Shown: positions 37,658 through 47,364, counted from the stretch's first letter. The stretch is DNA of 63,220 nt from Calothrix sp. CSU_2_0 (GCA_012034595.1 JAAUPE010000020.1:1-63220); one strand, 5' to 3'. Notes: generated from the letters alone by a model not told the origin. Made by a program: numbers and translations.

Positions 37658-39250
37658 TTAAACTTTGCCGATCGCAACTGTAAGACTACTAGGTTCGCCG
37701 AAGTTACCTTGGAAGGTGATACCGCGATTGTTCGCTTGCATGTGGCGTAGAATCAGGTAAACCGATTCGATTTTGGCAACAACACCAGCTTTTTCGGCTA
37801 TTTGGTCAATAGTAAGCGGAGTTTTCTCACTTTGCAAAACGCTGATGATTTTGGTTTGTAGTTCCAGAATCACTGCTGCCGCGACTTTTCCCGCTTCAAC
37901 TCCAGGTTGGTGGTAGGCGTTGACATTAACCAAACTGGCATATAAACCAACAGCACGCTCGTATAATGCGATTAATGCGCCAACAGTGCGGGGATTGACT
38001 TGGGGTATTGTTAAGGTGATAGAATCCCGATGGTTATCATAAAGTGCTTGCCGGGTTCCTTGAAGGAATCCTGAGAGATAATCACCTGTGGTAATTCCCG
38101 GTTCGAGTTCGGGGGATGAACCTTGTCTATCTTCTAAAACTTCGATGAAGGTTAGGAAGAAATTGGGTACACCTTCCCGTAGTTGTTGGACGTATGCGTG
38201 TTGATCGGTGGAACCTTTGTTTCCGTAAACGGCAATTCCTTGGTAGACGGTGTTGCCATCTAAGTCTTTTTCTTTACCTAAAGATTCCATAACTAGTTGC
38301 TGTAAGTAGCGGCTAAATAACAGCAAACTATCTTTGTAGGGCAAGACAACCATGTCTTTTTCCCCCTTGCCATTGCCTGCGTAATACCACGCTAAAGCTA
38401 GGAGTGCAGCCGGATTATTTTTAATATTGGCGACACGGCTTGCATCATCCATTTCCTTCGCTCCTTCCAACATGGCATTGATATCAATGCCTTGGAGGGC
38501 TGCGGGAACTAAACCAACGGTAGATAATTCAGAAGTGCGTCCACCTACCCAATCGTACATCGGGAACCGCATCAGCCAGTTTTCGGCTGTGGCTTGTTGG
38601 TCAAGTTTGCTACCAGACATGGTGATAGCAACGGCATAATTTGCAAAATCTAAATTTTGTCCAGCATAGGCTTTTTTGACTTCCAACATCCCGTTTCGAG
38701 GTTCTGGTGTACCCCCAGATTTGGAAATGACCAACACCAAAGTGCTAGAAAGTTTGTTGCGAAGATGGGTAAGGATGCGATCGATACCCGCAGGGTCGCT
38801 ATTATCGATAAAATGAATCGCCAGAGGGGGAAAATCGGGAGCGAGTGCTTCAGCAACGAATTCAGGACCAAGTGCGGAACCACCAATACCAATGGAAATT
38901 ATATCGGTAAATCGGGCGGCTTTGGGAGGGTGTATAGCTCCAGTATGGATTTTTTCGGCAAAAACTTCGATTTGTTCGATTGAACTCACAATTTCTTGCG
39001 TCACTTCGGGGGTTGGTGCTAAATCGGGGTTCCGCAACCAGTAATGTCCCACCATGCGGTTTTCATCTGGATTTGCGATCGCACCTTGTTCCAACTTCAC
39101 CATGTCGGCAAAAGCTTTCTCGAATTTAGGTTGTAAAGTCTCTACAAACGCATTGTCGAAACGCATCCGACTCACATCGAGGTAAAACCCCAATCCGTCA
39201 TGGAAATACAGCCATTCCTGGTATCGCTGCCATAGTGTCGTAGCGTCCAT
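37658..39250 (-). CDS. pgi: Glucose-6-phosphate isomerase
   Basis: This interconverts glucose-6-P and fructose-6-P. The cyanobacterial type has 530 residues. Motifs include [47 protein letters not shown] and the [11 protein letters not shown] catalytic His region. Its central role means expression is likely constitutive; no regulatory site was seen. Confidence 0.97.
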   Translation of the reverse strand: MDATTLWQRYQEWLYFHDGLGFYLDVSRMRFDNAFVETLQPKFEKAFADMVKLEQGAIANPDENRMVGHYWLRNPDLAPTPEVTQEIVSSIEQIEVFAEKIHTGAIHPPKAARFTDIISIGIGGSALGPEFVAEALAPDFPPLAIHFIDNSDPAGIDRILTHLRNKLSSTLVLVISKSGGTPEPRNGMLEVKKAYAGQNLDFANYAVAITMSGSKLDQQATAENWLMRFPMYDWVGGRTSELSTVGLVPAALQGIDINAMLEGAKEMDDASRVANIKNNPAALLALAWYYAGNGKGEKDMVVLPYKDSLLLFSRYLQQLVMESLGKEKDLDGNTVYQGIAVYGNKGSTDQHAYVQQLREGVPNFFLTFIEVLEDRQGSSPELEPGITTGDYLSGFLQGTRQALYDNHRDSITLTIPQVNPRTVGALIALYERAVGLYASLVNVNAYHQPGVEAGKVAAAVILELQTKIISVLQSEKTPLTIDQIAEKAGVVAKIESVYLILRHMQANNRGITFQGNFGEPSSLTVAIGKV

Positions 39251-39354
39251 AGGGAAATCTCAATAAAGTTAGTTTCAAGAACAAGTTTAAGATAAGGGTT
39301 CGCCGATCCCCTAACTCCCTTATACAGTTTTAAGTGTTATTCCATCTGCTCGCG

Positions 39355-39612
39355 CTAAACATCTGGCATTGGTATCACCCGCAAAAACTTAACAATTTCC
39401 CCCCGCAGTTCGATTCCAATCAAATATTTATCCAGAGTAAATCGGTAAAATATCCCCTCACCATCGATTTGTCGCAGTTGGGGTAAGTAGTACAATTGTC
39501 CTTTTTGGGGAAACTCGACAAAAGCCAAATTGTAAATATGCTGATATGTAGCGGGTTTTAAATTACTTAAATCTGTTAAAAAGGAACGTGCATACCGAAC
39601 TTCAATATTCAC
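39355..39612 (-). CDS. RelE/ParE-like toxin
   Basis: This 85-residue protein has the RelE/ParE superfamily pattern: IEVRYARSFLTDLSNL, GIFYRFTLDKYLIGIEL and VKFLRVIP. Its ATG overlaps the upstream antitoxin stop by 4 nt. It probably acts as an mRNA interferase or gyrase poison; sequence alone does not decide. Confidence 0.75.
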   Translation of the reverse strand: MNIEVRYARSFLTDLSNLKPATYQHIYNLAFVEFPQKGQLYYLPQLRQIDGEGIFYRFTLDKYLIGIELRGEIVKFLRVIPMPDV

Positions 39613-39821
39613 TTTCCCCCTCCTTGCGGTATTGTCAAATATCGCACTGCTTCTTCGTGGGTAAGCGAATCCCCTGGTTGTTCGAGTCGTTTTACTTCTT
39701 GGATGGCTTTGAGTACTTGATAATCGCTATGTAAAGTGTAAACAGCATTCCAAACCAGTTGGAGTTCGTCATCGCTCATTTGTTTAATTAATTGATGCAA
39801 TTGAATCCGTAGCACGCTCAT
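39609..39821 (-). CDS. Antitoxin partner of the RelE-like gene
   Basis: This 70-residue helical protein (LRIQLHQLIKQMSDDELQLV) ends LTHEEAVRYLTIPQGGGK. It has no recognised DNA-binding motif. The 4-nt overlap with the toxin gene and its size support a type II antitoxin. Confidence 0.7.
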   Translation of the reverse strand: MSVLRIQLHQLIKQMSDDELQLVWNAVYTLHSDYQVLKAIQEVKRLEQPGDSLTHEEAVRYLTIPQGGGK

Positions 39822-40284
39822 ATCCCAATCCTTTGCCGGAACACAGCTTTAGTATTCCCAAAAAATTGGTCAGGTGTAACGTTGAGAAAAATTACAACCC
39901 GAATTAAATCATGCTGGGATATCAGGGGAAAACAGACTTGTGTCTACACTGTAGGATTATGTTTGTCCCAATCCAAATAATGTTACATATTCGTTTCGTG
40001 AATTTTGCGCTTTTCCTGTAATATGACGTGAGTTAACGCAAGTGCAGAGCAAACGACCTGAAGTGAAACTTGGAAATGTCAAGATTTCTTGCAAAGTTCA
40101 GTAGTTCGTTACTTTACCTTTGTATTAGTTTTTTGCTGTTACAGCTTTACTCCAGTGACCATTTGCGATCGCAGTTTCTTTATTTTTAGAGACTATCTGG
40201 ATATTATAAAAACTCAAAAAAACTCAAAAAAACTCAAAAATTCAGTAGCATTTAAACTCAAACCTACAAATATACCTACAACCT
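39822..40284. other. Upstream region of the amino-acid transporter operon
   Basis: The 463 nt contain three tandem copies of the 10-mer AACTCAAAAA (40211-40240) shortly before livK. No second gene is supported. The promoter of the transporter operon must lie here; I found no convincing NtcA box. Confidence 0.5.
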
Positions 40285-41604
40285 ATGAGTCAAGAGCATT
40301 CCCAGAATCAAGATAGACGTTTTCCGCCAAGCTGTACTAGCTCCTCCGGAGCGGCAGGAGCAACGTTGAGCTTCGCTAACGCATTAACAACCCTAACCCT
40401 GGGTTTATTGGTGTCTGCATGTGGTAATCCCAACACTAATACAGGCACTACCGGAACAGCATCGGGAAATACGGTTAAAATTATTTCTAGTTTTCCCCTT
40501 ACAGGTAGCTCGGTTGGTCAAACCCAAACTATCGTCAACAGTATTAAACAAGCACTCGAAGAAACAAATTCCACCGTTTGCGATGGCAAAATCAAAATTG
40601 AATATGAATCCCTCGACGATGCAACTGCTGCAACTGGAAAATGGGATGCTGCCAAGGAAGCTGAAAACGCTAACAAAGCCGTTTCCGATCCCAATGTAGT
40701 TGCTTATATCGGTACTTTTAATTCTGGTGCTGCCAAAATTGCGATTCCAATTCTCAACCAAGCAAACCTAGTCATGGTCAGTCCAGCGAATACCGCAGTT
40801 GGTTTAACTAAAGCAGGTGGTGAACCGGGAGAACCAGAAAAATATTACCCAACTAAGGTCAGAAATTACGCAAGGGTTGTACCCGCAGATGACCTTCAAG
40901 GTGCTGCTGCGGCAAATTGGGCACAATCTCTCGGTGCTAAAAAAGTATACGTATTAGATGACCAAGAGGTTTACGGAAAAGGGTTAGCGGAAGTATTTAA
41001 AGCAACTGCGAAAAAAATTGGTATCGAAGTTGTGGGTACGGAAGGTATCGATTCCAAAGCTAGCGATTATAAAGCGTTGATGAATAAAATAAAATCATTA
41101 AACCCCGATTTGATTTATTTTGGTGGTATCACCCAGAATAATGCGGGGCAATTGATTAAAGATGCACGCAACGTTGGTTTGAGTGCTGATAAAGTTAAGT
41201 TTATGGGTCCAGATGGGATTTTTGAGCAAGCGTTAGTCGATGCTGCTGGTAAAGATGCAGAAGGTGTGTTTGCAACATTTGGTGGTATTCCTCCCAAGCA
41301 GTTGACTGGTGCGGGTAAGACTTGGTACGACAGTTATAAGAAAAAATTTAATTCCGAACCCGAAGCTTATGCTGCTTATGGTTATGAAGCTGCCAAAGTT
41401 GTAATTAATGGGATTGGGAAAGTTTGTAAGAGCGATCGCGAGGCTGTTCGTGCTGCGGTTATGGGTACGAAGGATTATGAAGGTATTCTCGGTAAGTGGA
41501 GTTTTGATGCGAATGGTGACACGACTTTAACTTCGATGTCTGGTAACAGTGTCAAGGGTGGAAAGTGGGAGTTTGTCACTATTTTGGATGCTGCGAAAAA
41601 GTAA
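40285..41604 (+). CDS. livK: Branched-chain/neutral amino-acid ABC transporter, substrate-binding lipoprotein
   Basis: This 439-residue periplasmic binding protein has a lipobox LLVSACGNP (Cys46). Mature features include VKIISSFPLTGSSVGQ, AYIGTFNSGAAKIAIPI, YVLDDQEVYGKGLAEV and PEAYAAYGYEAAKVV, typical of LivJ/LivK and cyanobacterial NatB proteins. The N-terminal region before the lipobox is unusually long and Ser/Ala-rich (CTSSSGAAGATLSFANAL), and its DNA is palindromic (CTCCTCCGGAG), perhaps a repeat insertion. It is first in a five-gene operon. Confidence 0.92.
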   Translation: MSQEHSQNQDRRFPPSCTSSSGAAGATLSFANALTTLTLGLLVSACGNPNTNTGTTGTASGNTVKIISSFPLTGSSVGQTQTIVNSIKQALEETNSTVCDGKIKIEYESLDDATAATGKWDAAKEAENANKAVSDPNVVAYIGTFNSGAAKIAIPILNQANLVMVSPANTAVGLTKAGGEPGEPEKYYPTKVRNYARVVPADDLQGAAAANWAQSLGAKKVYVLDDQEVYGKGLAEVFKATAKKIGIEVVGTEGIDSKASDYKALMNKIKSLNPDLIYFGGITQNNAGQLIKDARNVGLSADKVKFMGPDGIFEQALVDAAGKDAEGVFATFGGIPPKQLTGAGKTWYDSYKKKFNSEPEAYAAYGYEAAKVVINGIGKVCKSDREAVRAAVMGTKDYEGILGKWSFDANGDTTLTSMSGNSVKGGKWEFVTILDAAKK

Positions 41605-41613
41605 GCGATGAAA

Positions 41614-41653
41614 GTCAGTAGTCAGTAGTCAGTAGTCAGTAGTCAGTAGTCAG
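41614..41653. repeat. Heptameric repeat (GTCAGTA)n
   Basis: Nearly six perfect copies of GTCAGTA lie in the livK-livH spacer, ten bases after livK. Confidence 0.9.
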
Positions 41654-41764
41654 AATCAAGAAGTTTTTTGATAAAGGGGAAATTTAATACTTTGTGAAGT
41701 TGGGAAACCGGGTTTATTATCCATAAAGTAAGATTTTATTTAAAACCCTATAGATAAAAACCTA

Positions 41765-41823
41765 GTTTCCCCATTCCCCAATTCCCCATTCTCCAATTCC
41801 CAATTCCCAATTCCCAATTCCCA
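41765..41823. repeat. Heptameric CAATTCC-type repeats abutting the livH start
   Basis: Tandem CAATTCC and CCCCATT units run up to one base before the livH ATG at 41825, so the region that should hold a ribosome site is made of repeat. Confidence 0.85.
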
Positions 41824-41824
41824 A

Positions 41825-42937
41825 ATGATTAACGCACTCGAACAGCAAAAAACTAAAAATAAAATCGCGTGGCAGAAAATTCTTTTGTACGTTGGTGTTA
41901 TTTACTTAATTCTGTTAATTGGACCGATCGCAGGTTTTGACATCCCCCGAATTATTGGCGAAATAAAAGCAAATCCTGCCTTATTAATTCAGCAATTACT
42001 AATTGGATTGGTTAACGGTGCCATCATCGCAATTATTGCCCTTGGTTACACAATGGTGTACGGAATTATCGAGTTGATAAATTTCGCGCATGGTGATTTA
42101 TATATGTTGGGTGGATTTGCATCCCTAACTGTAATAGGTGCTTTTGGGATAACCGATAATTCATCAATCGCGATCGCATTACCTGCTATTATTATCGCTT
42201 TGGTTGTGAGTACTGGATTCTGTGCGGGGTTGAATATTCTTACTGAGCGTTATGCATACCGTCCTTTACGTAATGCACCTCGTCTTGCACCTTTAATTTC
42301 TGCCATTGGTGTTTCCTTTATCCTTCAAAATATGGGTTTATTTTGGGGTGGACTCAAATCATTTATTCCGGTGATGGGGGTTAATGCTGCTGCACCAAAA
42401 AGTTTTCCCGATTTATTACCTAGAATTGATATTTTGAAATACTTTGGCATTGAAAGTACGATTCAATTTACAACTAAAGATTTGATTGTATTAGTCATCG
42501 CTTTGGTTCTGATGATTAGCTTACATTTGTTTGTGCAGTATACGCGCTGGGGTAAAGCTATGCGGGCAACTGCTCAAAATCGCGATGCTGCCAAAATGAT
42601 GGGTATTAATGTTGATGGAATTATTGTCTTGACGTTTTTAATTGGGGGAATGTTGGCAGGTTCCGCAGGTTTATTAGTTGGACTTTACAACAATACAATT
42701 GTGTTTACAATGGGTTTTACTGCGGGTTTGCGGGCATTTACTGCGGCAGTTTTAGGGGGAATTGGAAATATTATTGGTGCAATGTTGGGAGGAGTTTTAA
42801 TTGGTGTTCTTTCTGCTTTGAGTGACCAATATTTTTCTAGTCGTTGGACAAATGCTTGGGTATTTGCCGTTTTAGTGATTATTTTGGCGTTTCGTCCTGG
42901 TGGTTTGCTGGGTGAAAATGTGCAGGAGAAGGTTTAA
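41825..42937 (+). CDS. livH: Branched-chain amino-acid ABC transporter permease (LivH type)
   Basis: This 370-residue membrane permease has eight or more hydrophobic segments. It has the LivH-type YTMVYGIIELINFAHGDLYMLG, RPLRNAPRLAPLISAIG, RATAQNRDAAKMMGINVD loop and AAVLGGIGNIIGAMLGG. It partners LivM and is driven by LivG/LivF. No Shine-Dalgarno is visible because a heptamer repeat fills the leader. Confidence 0.93.
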   Translation: MINALEQQKTKNKIAWQKILLYVGVIYLILLIGPIAGFDIPRIIGEIKANPALLIQQLLIGLVNGAIIAIIALGYTMVYGIIELINFAHGDLYMLGGFASLTVIGAFGITDNSSIAIALPAIIIALVVSTGFCAGLNILTERYAYRPLRNAPRLAPLISAIGVSFILQNMGLFWGGLKSFIPVMGVNAAAPKSFPDLLPRIDILKYFGIESTIQFTTKDLIVLVIALVLMISLHLFVQYTRWGKAMRATAQNRDAAKMMGINVDGIIVLTFLIGGMLAGSAGLLVGLYNNTIVFTMGFTAGLRAFTAAVLGGIGNIIGAMLGGVLIGVLSALSDQYFSSRWTNAWVFAVLVIILAFRPGGLLGENVQEKV

Positions 42938-42945
42938 TTTGTTTG

Positions 42946-42980
42946 TAATTATCTTAGTTACAAATTAACTAAGATAATTA
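42946..42980. terminator. 14-bp perfect inverted repeat between livH and livM
   Basis: TAATTATCTTAGTT (42946-42959) and its exact complement (42967-42980) flank a 7-nt loop nine bases after livH. It could be a partial terminator or an mRNA-stabilising hairpin within the operon. A repeat beginning GCCGAGACGCAAAGGACGC (43013) follows. Confidence 0.45.
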
Positions 42981-43103
42981 TATATTTTGGAAATATATAT
43001 AAGAGTGAAAACCGCCGAGACGCAAAGGACGCAGAGAGAATAAAAGAATACTTAACTGAGTTTTATTGAATTAGTATGTAATCTAAAATCTAAAATCTAA
43101 AAG

Positions 43104-44681
43104 ATGAAAGTACAAATACTTAAAATTATCAAATCGGGTGGCGTTTTAGGTGCGATCGCAGCTTTTATTGTTCTCATTTTTGGTGGCTGGAGTGGTGCGA
43201 TAATGGCTTGGCTGCTTGGTTCTGCTGTCGGTTTTACCCAGAGTCAAGGTAACAAAGTCCAGGCACATCCCCAAACACCCCAAAATGGTGCTAAACTCGG
43301 CGCACAAGCTGGTGTAATGCTGGGAATCTGGTTGTTTGTCGCTAGTATTGTGGAAGGATTAATTGTCAGACCAATTTCTGGACGACCTGTTGCAAATTTT
43401 ACAGATGCTTTAATATTTGGTATTACTAGTTTGGTCATCGCAACTGTAGCTGCTACCATAATGGGAGCATTACAAGGATTGCACCCTTCCCTCCGAAAAC
43501 AGGCAACACTGGTAGCATTAGCATTTGTTTTAATACTTTTCCCTTTTATCGACCAACTGGCACAAACGCGCTGGATTGCCACCACAATTGAAATCCAGAT
43601 TTTTATTATGCTAGCGCTAGGGTTGAATATTACCGTCGGTTTTGCTGGGTTGCTCGATTTGGGTTATGCAGCATTTTTTGCGATCGGTGCTTACACAACG
43701 GGTTTGCTATCATCACCACAACTTAATATTCATTGGAATTTTTGGTTAGTTATTTTTATTGCCGCAGGTGTAGCAGCAATTGCTGGTATCATCCTTGGGA
43801 CTCCTACATTGCGTTTGCGGGGTGATTATTTAGCGATCGTGACTTTGGGATTTGGAGAAATTGTCCCCGTTCTCTTCCGTAACTTAACTAGTGTGCGTAT
43901 CGATGAGCCAATTTCTAAAATTATCGGTGGTTTGATTGGTCGTCCAGAGATAGCTTTGTGTTTATTGGGCTGTGAATCTCCCATTAACTTAACCGGGGGA
44001 GAACCGGGAATTAACCCCATTGACCGTCCTTTTCTACCAATTATCGGCACATTTACTAGTAGTAACTATTACCCTTGGTATTACTTAATTCTACTATTAG
44101 TTGTGCTTGCATATTTCTTTATCGGTCGCTTGCGTGACTCCCGTTTGGGTAGAGCTTGGACTGCGATTCGCGAAGACGAACTAGCGGCAAGCGCAATGGG
44201 TATAAACCTCGTCAAAACCAAGCTTCTGGCATTTTCAATGGGAGCAACATTTTCTGGCTTTGCTGGAGCATTTTATGCAGCTTACATTAGTGCCATATTT
44301 CCCAGTGTTTTCGACTTCTCTGTATCGGTGATTATTCTCTGTATGGTGATTCTGGGGGGTTTGGGGAATATGAACGGGGTAATTTTAGGTGGCATTGTCA
44401 TCATGGGTGCAGATCGTTTGGTTTTACCCCAACTGGCACGAATTTTGGAAGGAGTTCGCAACACATCAATTTTACCTTACATTGCGAATCCCCAATGGCA
44501 AGACTTTATTCGTATTAGTTTAGACCCAACTCAGATGCGAATGTTCTTGTTTGGATTGACTTTGGTAATTATGATGCTCGTACGTCCAGAGGGAATTATA
44601 CCCGACAGACAGCACCAAGCAGAATTACATGACGACGAATCGGCAAATCGAGATACTTTGGCAGAATCAACAGGTGTTTAG
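43104..44681 (+). CDS. livM: Branched-chain amino-acid ABC transporter permease (LivM type) with N-terminal extension
   Basis: This 525-residue permease is longer than typical LivM (about 320-420). The LivM core starts near residue 160 (IFIMLALGLNITVGFAGLLD) and includes AWTAIREDELAASAMGINL and VIILGGLGNMNGVILGG-type sequence. Residues 1-150 form three or four extra hydrophobic segments joined by a polar PQTPQNGAKLGAQAG loop. The start is preceded by ATCTAAA heptamers with no clear ribosome site. Confidence 0.92.
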   Translation: MKVQILKIIKSGGVLGAIAAFIVLIFGGWSGAIMAWLLGSAVGFTQSQGNKVQAHPQTPQNGAKLGAQAGVMLGIWLFVASIVEGLIVRPISGRPVANFTDALIFGITSLVIATVAATIMGALQGLHPSLRKQATLVALAFVLILFPFIDQLAQTRWIATTIEIQIFIMLALGLNITVGFAGLLDLGYAAFFAIGAYTTGLLSSPQLNIHWNFWLVIFIAAGVAAIAGIILGTPTLRLRGDYLAIVTLGFGEIVPVLFRNLTSVRIDEPISKIIGGLIGRPEIALCLLGCESPINLTGGEPGINPIDRPFLPIIGTFTSSNYYPWYYLILLLVVLAYFFIGRLRDSRLGRAWTAIREDELAASAMGINLVKTKLLAFSMGATFSGFAGAFYAAYISAIFPSVFDFSVSVIILCMVILGGLGNMNGVILGGIVIMGADRLVLPQLARILEGVRNTSILPYIANPQWQDFIRISLDPTQMRMFLFGLTLVIMMLVRPEGIIPDRQHQAELHDDESANRDTLAESTGV

Positions 44682-44755
44682 TTCCGATTGAGGATTTTAG
44701 TTTTGAGATTTTAGCTTTTAGTTTTTAGATTTTAAGAATGTAAAAAATAAAGCCA

Positions 44756-45550
44756 ATGAATGCAAATGCCAGTGACAACATTCCCATCCTCGAAGCGCAA
44801 CAATTAACCATGCGTTTTGGTGGATTAACAGCCGTTAATCAAATCGATTTTGTCTTAAAACGAGGCGCGATCGCAAGTCTGATTGGTCCGAATGGTGCAG
44901 GTAAAACCACCTTTTTCAACATGCTGACGGGGATTTATACCCCCAGTGCTGGTACATTGTCGCTTAACAACCGCAATATTACGGGAACTGCACCCGATAA
45001 ACTTGTAACATTAGGTGTAGCGCGAACCTTTCAAAATATCCGCTTGTTTAACAACATGTCCGTACTCGATAACGTCTTGGTGGGGATGCACAGTCGTTTG
45101 AAAGCAAATTTAATCGGAACAGTGTTACGTCCACCTAAAGTAGTGCGTGAAGAACTAGAGGCAAGGGACAAATCCAAATACTGGTTAGACTACGCAGGAA
45201 TAGCCAAATCGCGCATTTTTGAGATGGCAAAAAACCTCTCCTACGGGGAACAACGACGCTTAGAAATTGCCCGTGCATTAGCTTGCGAACCACAATTATT
45301 ACTCCTGGACGAACCAACAGCAGGGATGAACCCAGCCGAAACAGCCGCTTTAACTAAATTTATTCAGCAACTACGGGACGACCTCAAACTAACAGTATTA
45401 CTAATTGAACACGACATGAAACTCGTCATGGGAATAAGCGATCGCATTACGGTCATGGCAAGTGGACGCAAAATCTCCGAAGGAACCCCAACCCAAGTTA
45501 TCAATGACCCCATCGTCATTGAAGCATACCTGGGTAAAGACGACGATTAA
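44756..45550 (+). CDS. livG: Branched-chain amino-acid ABC transporter ATPase (LivG type)
   Basis: This 264-residue ABC ATPase has Walker A GPNGAGKTT, signature LSYGEQRRLEIARAL and Walker B LLLLDEPTAGMNP. The C-terminal VINDPIVIEAYLG is the usual LivG ending. It energises LivH/LivM together with LivF. Confidence 0.95.
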   Translation: MNANASDNIPILEAQQLTMRFGGLTAVNQIDFVLKRGAIASLIGPNGAGKTTFFNMLTGIYTPSAGTLSLNNRNITGTAPDKLVTLGVARTFQNIRLFNNMSVLDNVLVGMHSRLKANLIGTVLRPPKVVREELEARDKSKYWLDYAGIAKSRIFEMAKNLSYGEQRRLEIARALACEPQLLLLDEPTAGMNPAETAALTKFIQQLRDDLKLTVLLIEHDMKLVMGISDRITVMASGRKISEGTPTQVINDPIVIEAYLGKDDD

Positions 45551-45558
45551 AAATGAAT

Positions 45559-45586
45559 GTAGAGACGCGATACATCGCGTCTCTCT
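45559..45586. repeat. GTAGAGACGCGA hairpin repeat, copy 3
   Basis: AGAGACGCGA and TCGCGTCTCT form a perfect 10-bp stem around TACA, nine bases after livG. It matches the palindromes at 8743 and 31051. Confidence 0.85.
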
Positions 45587-45634
45587 TATATTGATTTGAT
45601 ATATAAAAAATCCAAAATCCAAAATCTAAAAAAC

Positions 45635-46347
45635 ATGCTACAAGTCAAAGATATCCACACATACTACGGTAATATTCAAGCACTCAAAGGCATTTCCATC
45701 GAAATTAAAGAAGGTGAAATTTGCACTTTAATTGGTAGTAATGGAGCCGGAAAAACCACATTATTACGCACAATTCAAGGACTAATTCGTCCCCGACAAG
45801 GTGATATTTACTTTGAAGGAAAATCGATTAAATCAGTACCCGCAGAAAAAATAGTTAGCGATTTGCATATTGCCCAAAGTCCCGAAGGCAGAATGATTTT
45901 CCCCAGAATGACAGTTTTTGAAAACCTAGAAATGGGTGCTTTTAGTCGTCGCAATAAAGAAGGGATAAAATCTGACTTAGAATATGTTTTAAATCTTTTC
46001 CCCCGCTTACGAGAACGTATCGAGCAAAAAGGTGGAACCCTGAGCGGAGGAGAACAACAAATGTTAGCAATTGGACGAGCATTAATGTCCCGTCCGCGTT
46101 TATTATTATTAGATGAACCCAGTATGGGATTAGCACCAAATTTAGTCAAAGAAATTTTTCGATTGATTAAACAAATTAACCAAGAAAAGCATACAACTAT
46201 TTTGTTAGTCGAACAAAATGCGAAAAAGCATTGGAAGTTGCAGACCGTTGTTATGTTTTAAGAACTGGTAAAATTGAACTTGAAGGTTCCGCTAAAGAAT
46301 TACAATCCAACGAAGAAGTTCGTAAAGCTTATCTTGGTGAAGAATAA
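45635..46347 (+). CDS. livF: Branched-chain amino-acid ABC transporter ATPase (LivF type), one-base frameshift
   Basis: This ABC ATPase starts at 45635 (MLQVKDIHTYYGNIQALKG). It has Walker A GSNGAGKTT, signature TLSGGEQQMLAIGRAL and Walker B LLLLDEPSMGLAP. The frame breaks at the A5 run at 46223-46227; six A residues would give EQNAKKALEVADRCYVLRTG and the LivF ending VRKAYLGEE at 46347 (237 residues). As read it ends at 46261. AATCCAA heptamers precede the start. Confidence 0.93.
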
Positions 46348-46356
46348 TTATATAAA

Positions 46357-46391
46357 TGTAGGTTGGGTGTCAGCGAGTGCTTAACCCAACA
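46357..46391. repeat. GTAGGTTGGGT repeat, copy 2
   Basis: A short copy, TGTAGGTTGGGTGTCAGC to TTAACCCAACA, lies just after livF. Confidence 0.7.
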
Positions 46392-46476
46392 GATGATATG
46401 AGGAAAATAAAAATTATTGAAATCACAAAAATATCTAAAATTAACGACTGAGATACACTTTAAACAATTGATAAAA

Positions 46477-46550
46477 TGTTGGGTTACGACGCAAATGTAG
46501 ATTTATTATATCGCGACAAATATCTCTTATGCGTCTCCACCCAACCTACA
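46477..46550. repeat. GTAGGTTGGGT repeat, copy 3, overlapping a gene end
   Basis: It runs from TGTTGGGTTACGACGC to GCGTCTCCACCCAACCTACA with inverted ends. On the minus strand TGTAGGTTGGG supplies the TAG stop of the DUF5615 gene at 46546. Confidence 0.8.
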
Positions 46551-46941
46551 ATCTATGATATTCCTGCACAACAAAAATCTGTGCGATCGCCTTTATATTT
46601 TGTTTCATAACTCGCAACAGACGATTCTCTAAAGAGCGGCAATCTTCTTCATTCAAAAAATCAATTATTGCCTTGATTTTCCCTACATAATCACGGTCAT
46701 GTTTAAAAATAATAATGCCACCATGATTTGGTACGGTGTGATGTAGATCGATGAAATCCTGGCGATTTTCGGTAATTAAGATACGACTTGCAGTTGTGGC
46801 ATACTGCAAAACTAAATCATCAGAAATCCCTTGATTTGCTTGACCTGCTTCGTAGGAAGTTAATACATCATATCCCTCTGCTCGGAGTAAATTGACCATT
46901 ACAATTGGGAAATTTTCATTGGAGTAAAATTTTAATACCAT
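46546..46941 (-). CDS. DUF5615 PIN-like toxin
   Basis: This 131-residue protein starts LKFYSNENFPIVMVNLLRAE and has ILITENRQDF and NHGGIIIF, typical of the DUF5615 (Mut7-C/PIN-like) family, putative RNases with conserved acids. The ATG overlaps the stop of the DUF433 gene by one base (TAATG). It is the toxin half of a DUF433-DUF5615 module. The final residues and stop come from a repeat. Confidence 0.85.
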   Translation of the reverse strand: MVLKFYSNENFPIVMVNLLRAEGYDVLTSYEAGQANQGISDDLVLQYATTASRILITENRQDFIDLHHTVPNHGGIIIFKHDRDYVGKIKAIIDFLNEEDCRSLENRLLRVMKQNIKAIAQIFVVQEYHRL

Positions 46942-47258
46942 TAAGTTAAGTCATCCTGGGCAATTTCTCGATCAATTTGATCGCGGTTTTGCTCGTAATA
47001 ATCCCAAGCTGCGCTTAAATCGTCTGCAGTTAATCCAGGATAATTTGCCAGTAATTCTTCATCTGGGGCATCCTGTTGACGATATGCAACTAAAATCCAT
47101 ACGGGAATTCGCGTATTTCTAATTCGTGCTTGTCCCCCGCAAACTCCTGGTGTAATCTGAATCGGATTTTGCAACATTTGCACATAGTTTAATGCTTGAT
47201 CGACTAGTTCCTCTGGTAAAGATGCGATCGCTTCGAGTAGTTGAGTCCTTCTATTCAT
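46941..47258 (-). CDS. DUF433 antitoxin
   Basis: This 105-residue protein has the DUF433 core GVCGGQARIRNTRIPVWILV and YPGLTADDLSAAWDYYEQN, a helix-turn-helix-like antitoxin family nearly always paired with DUF5615. Residues 1-35 form an extra N-terminal helix pair. Confidence 0.88.
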   Translation of the reverse strand: MNRRTQLLEAIASLPEELVDQALNYVQMLQNPIQITPGVCGGQARIRNTRIPVWILVAYRQQDAPDEELLANYPGLTADDLSAAWDYYEQNRDQIDREIAQDDLT

Positions 47259-47364
47259 AGCAGCAAAACCTCTCTCGCTGGTTTTATCCTAACCTGAAAT
47301 CAATTCTTGCGTAGCCGTAAAGCTTTTCGTCAGACATCACAGCCTCGATAATGGATGTTAGATT

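Noticed and set aside
12144-46347. Programmed ribosomal frameshifting in aroA, menF, menE or livF
   Set aside because: No common slippery sequence or downstream structure; orthologues have single frames; the breaks all fit one lost base in a homopolymer.
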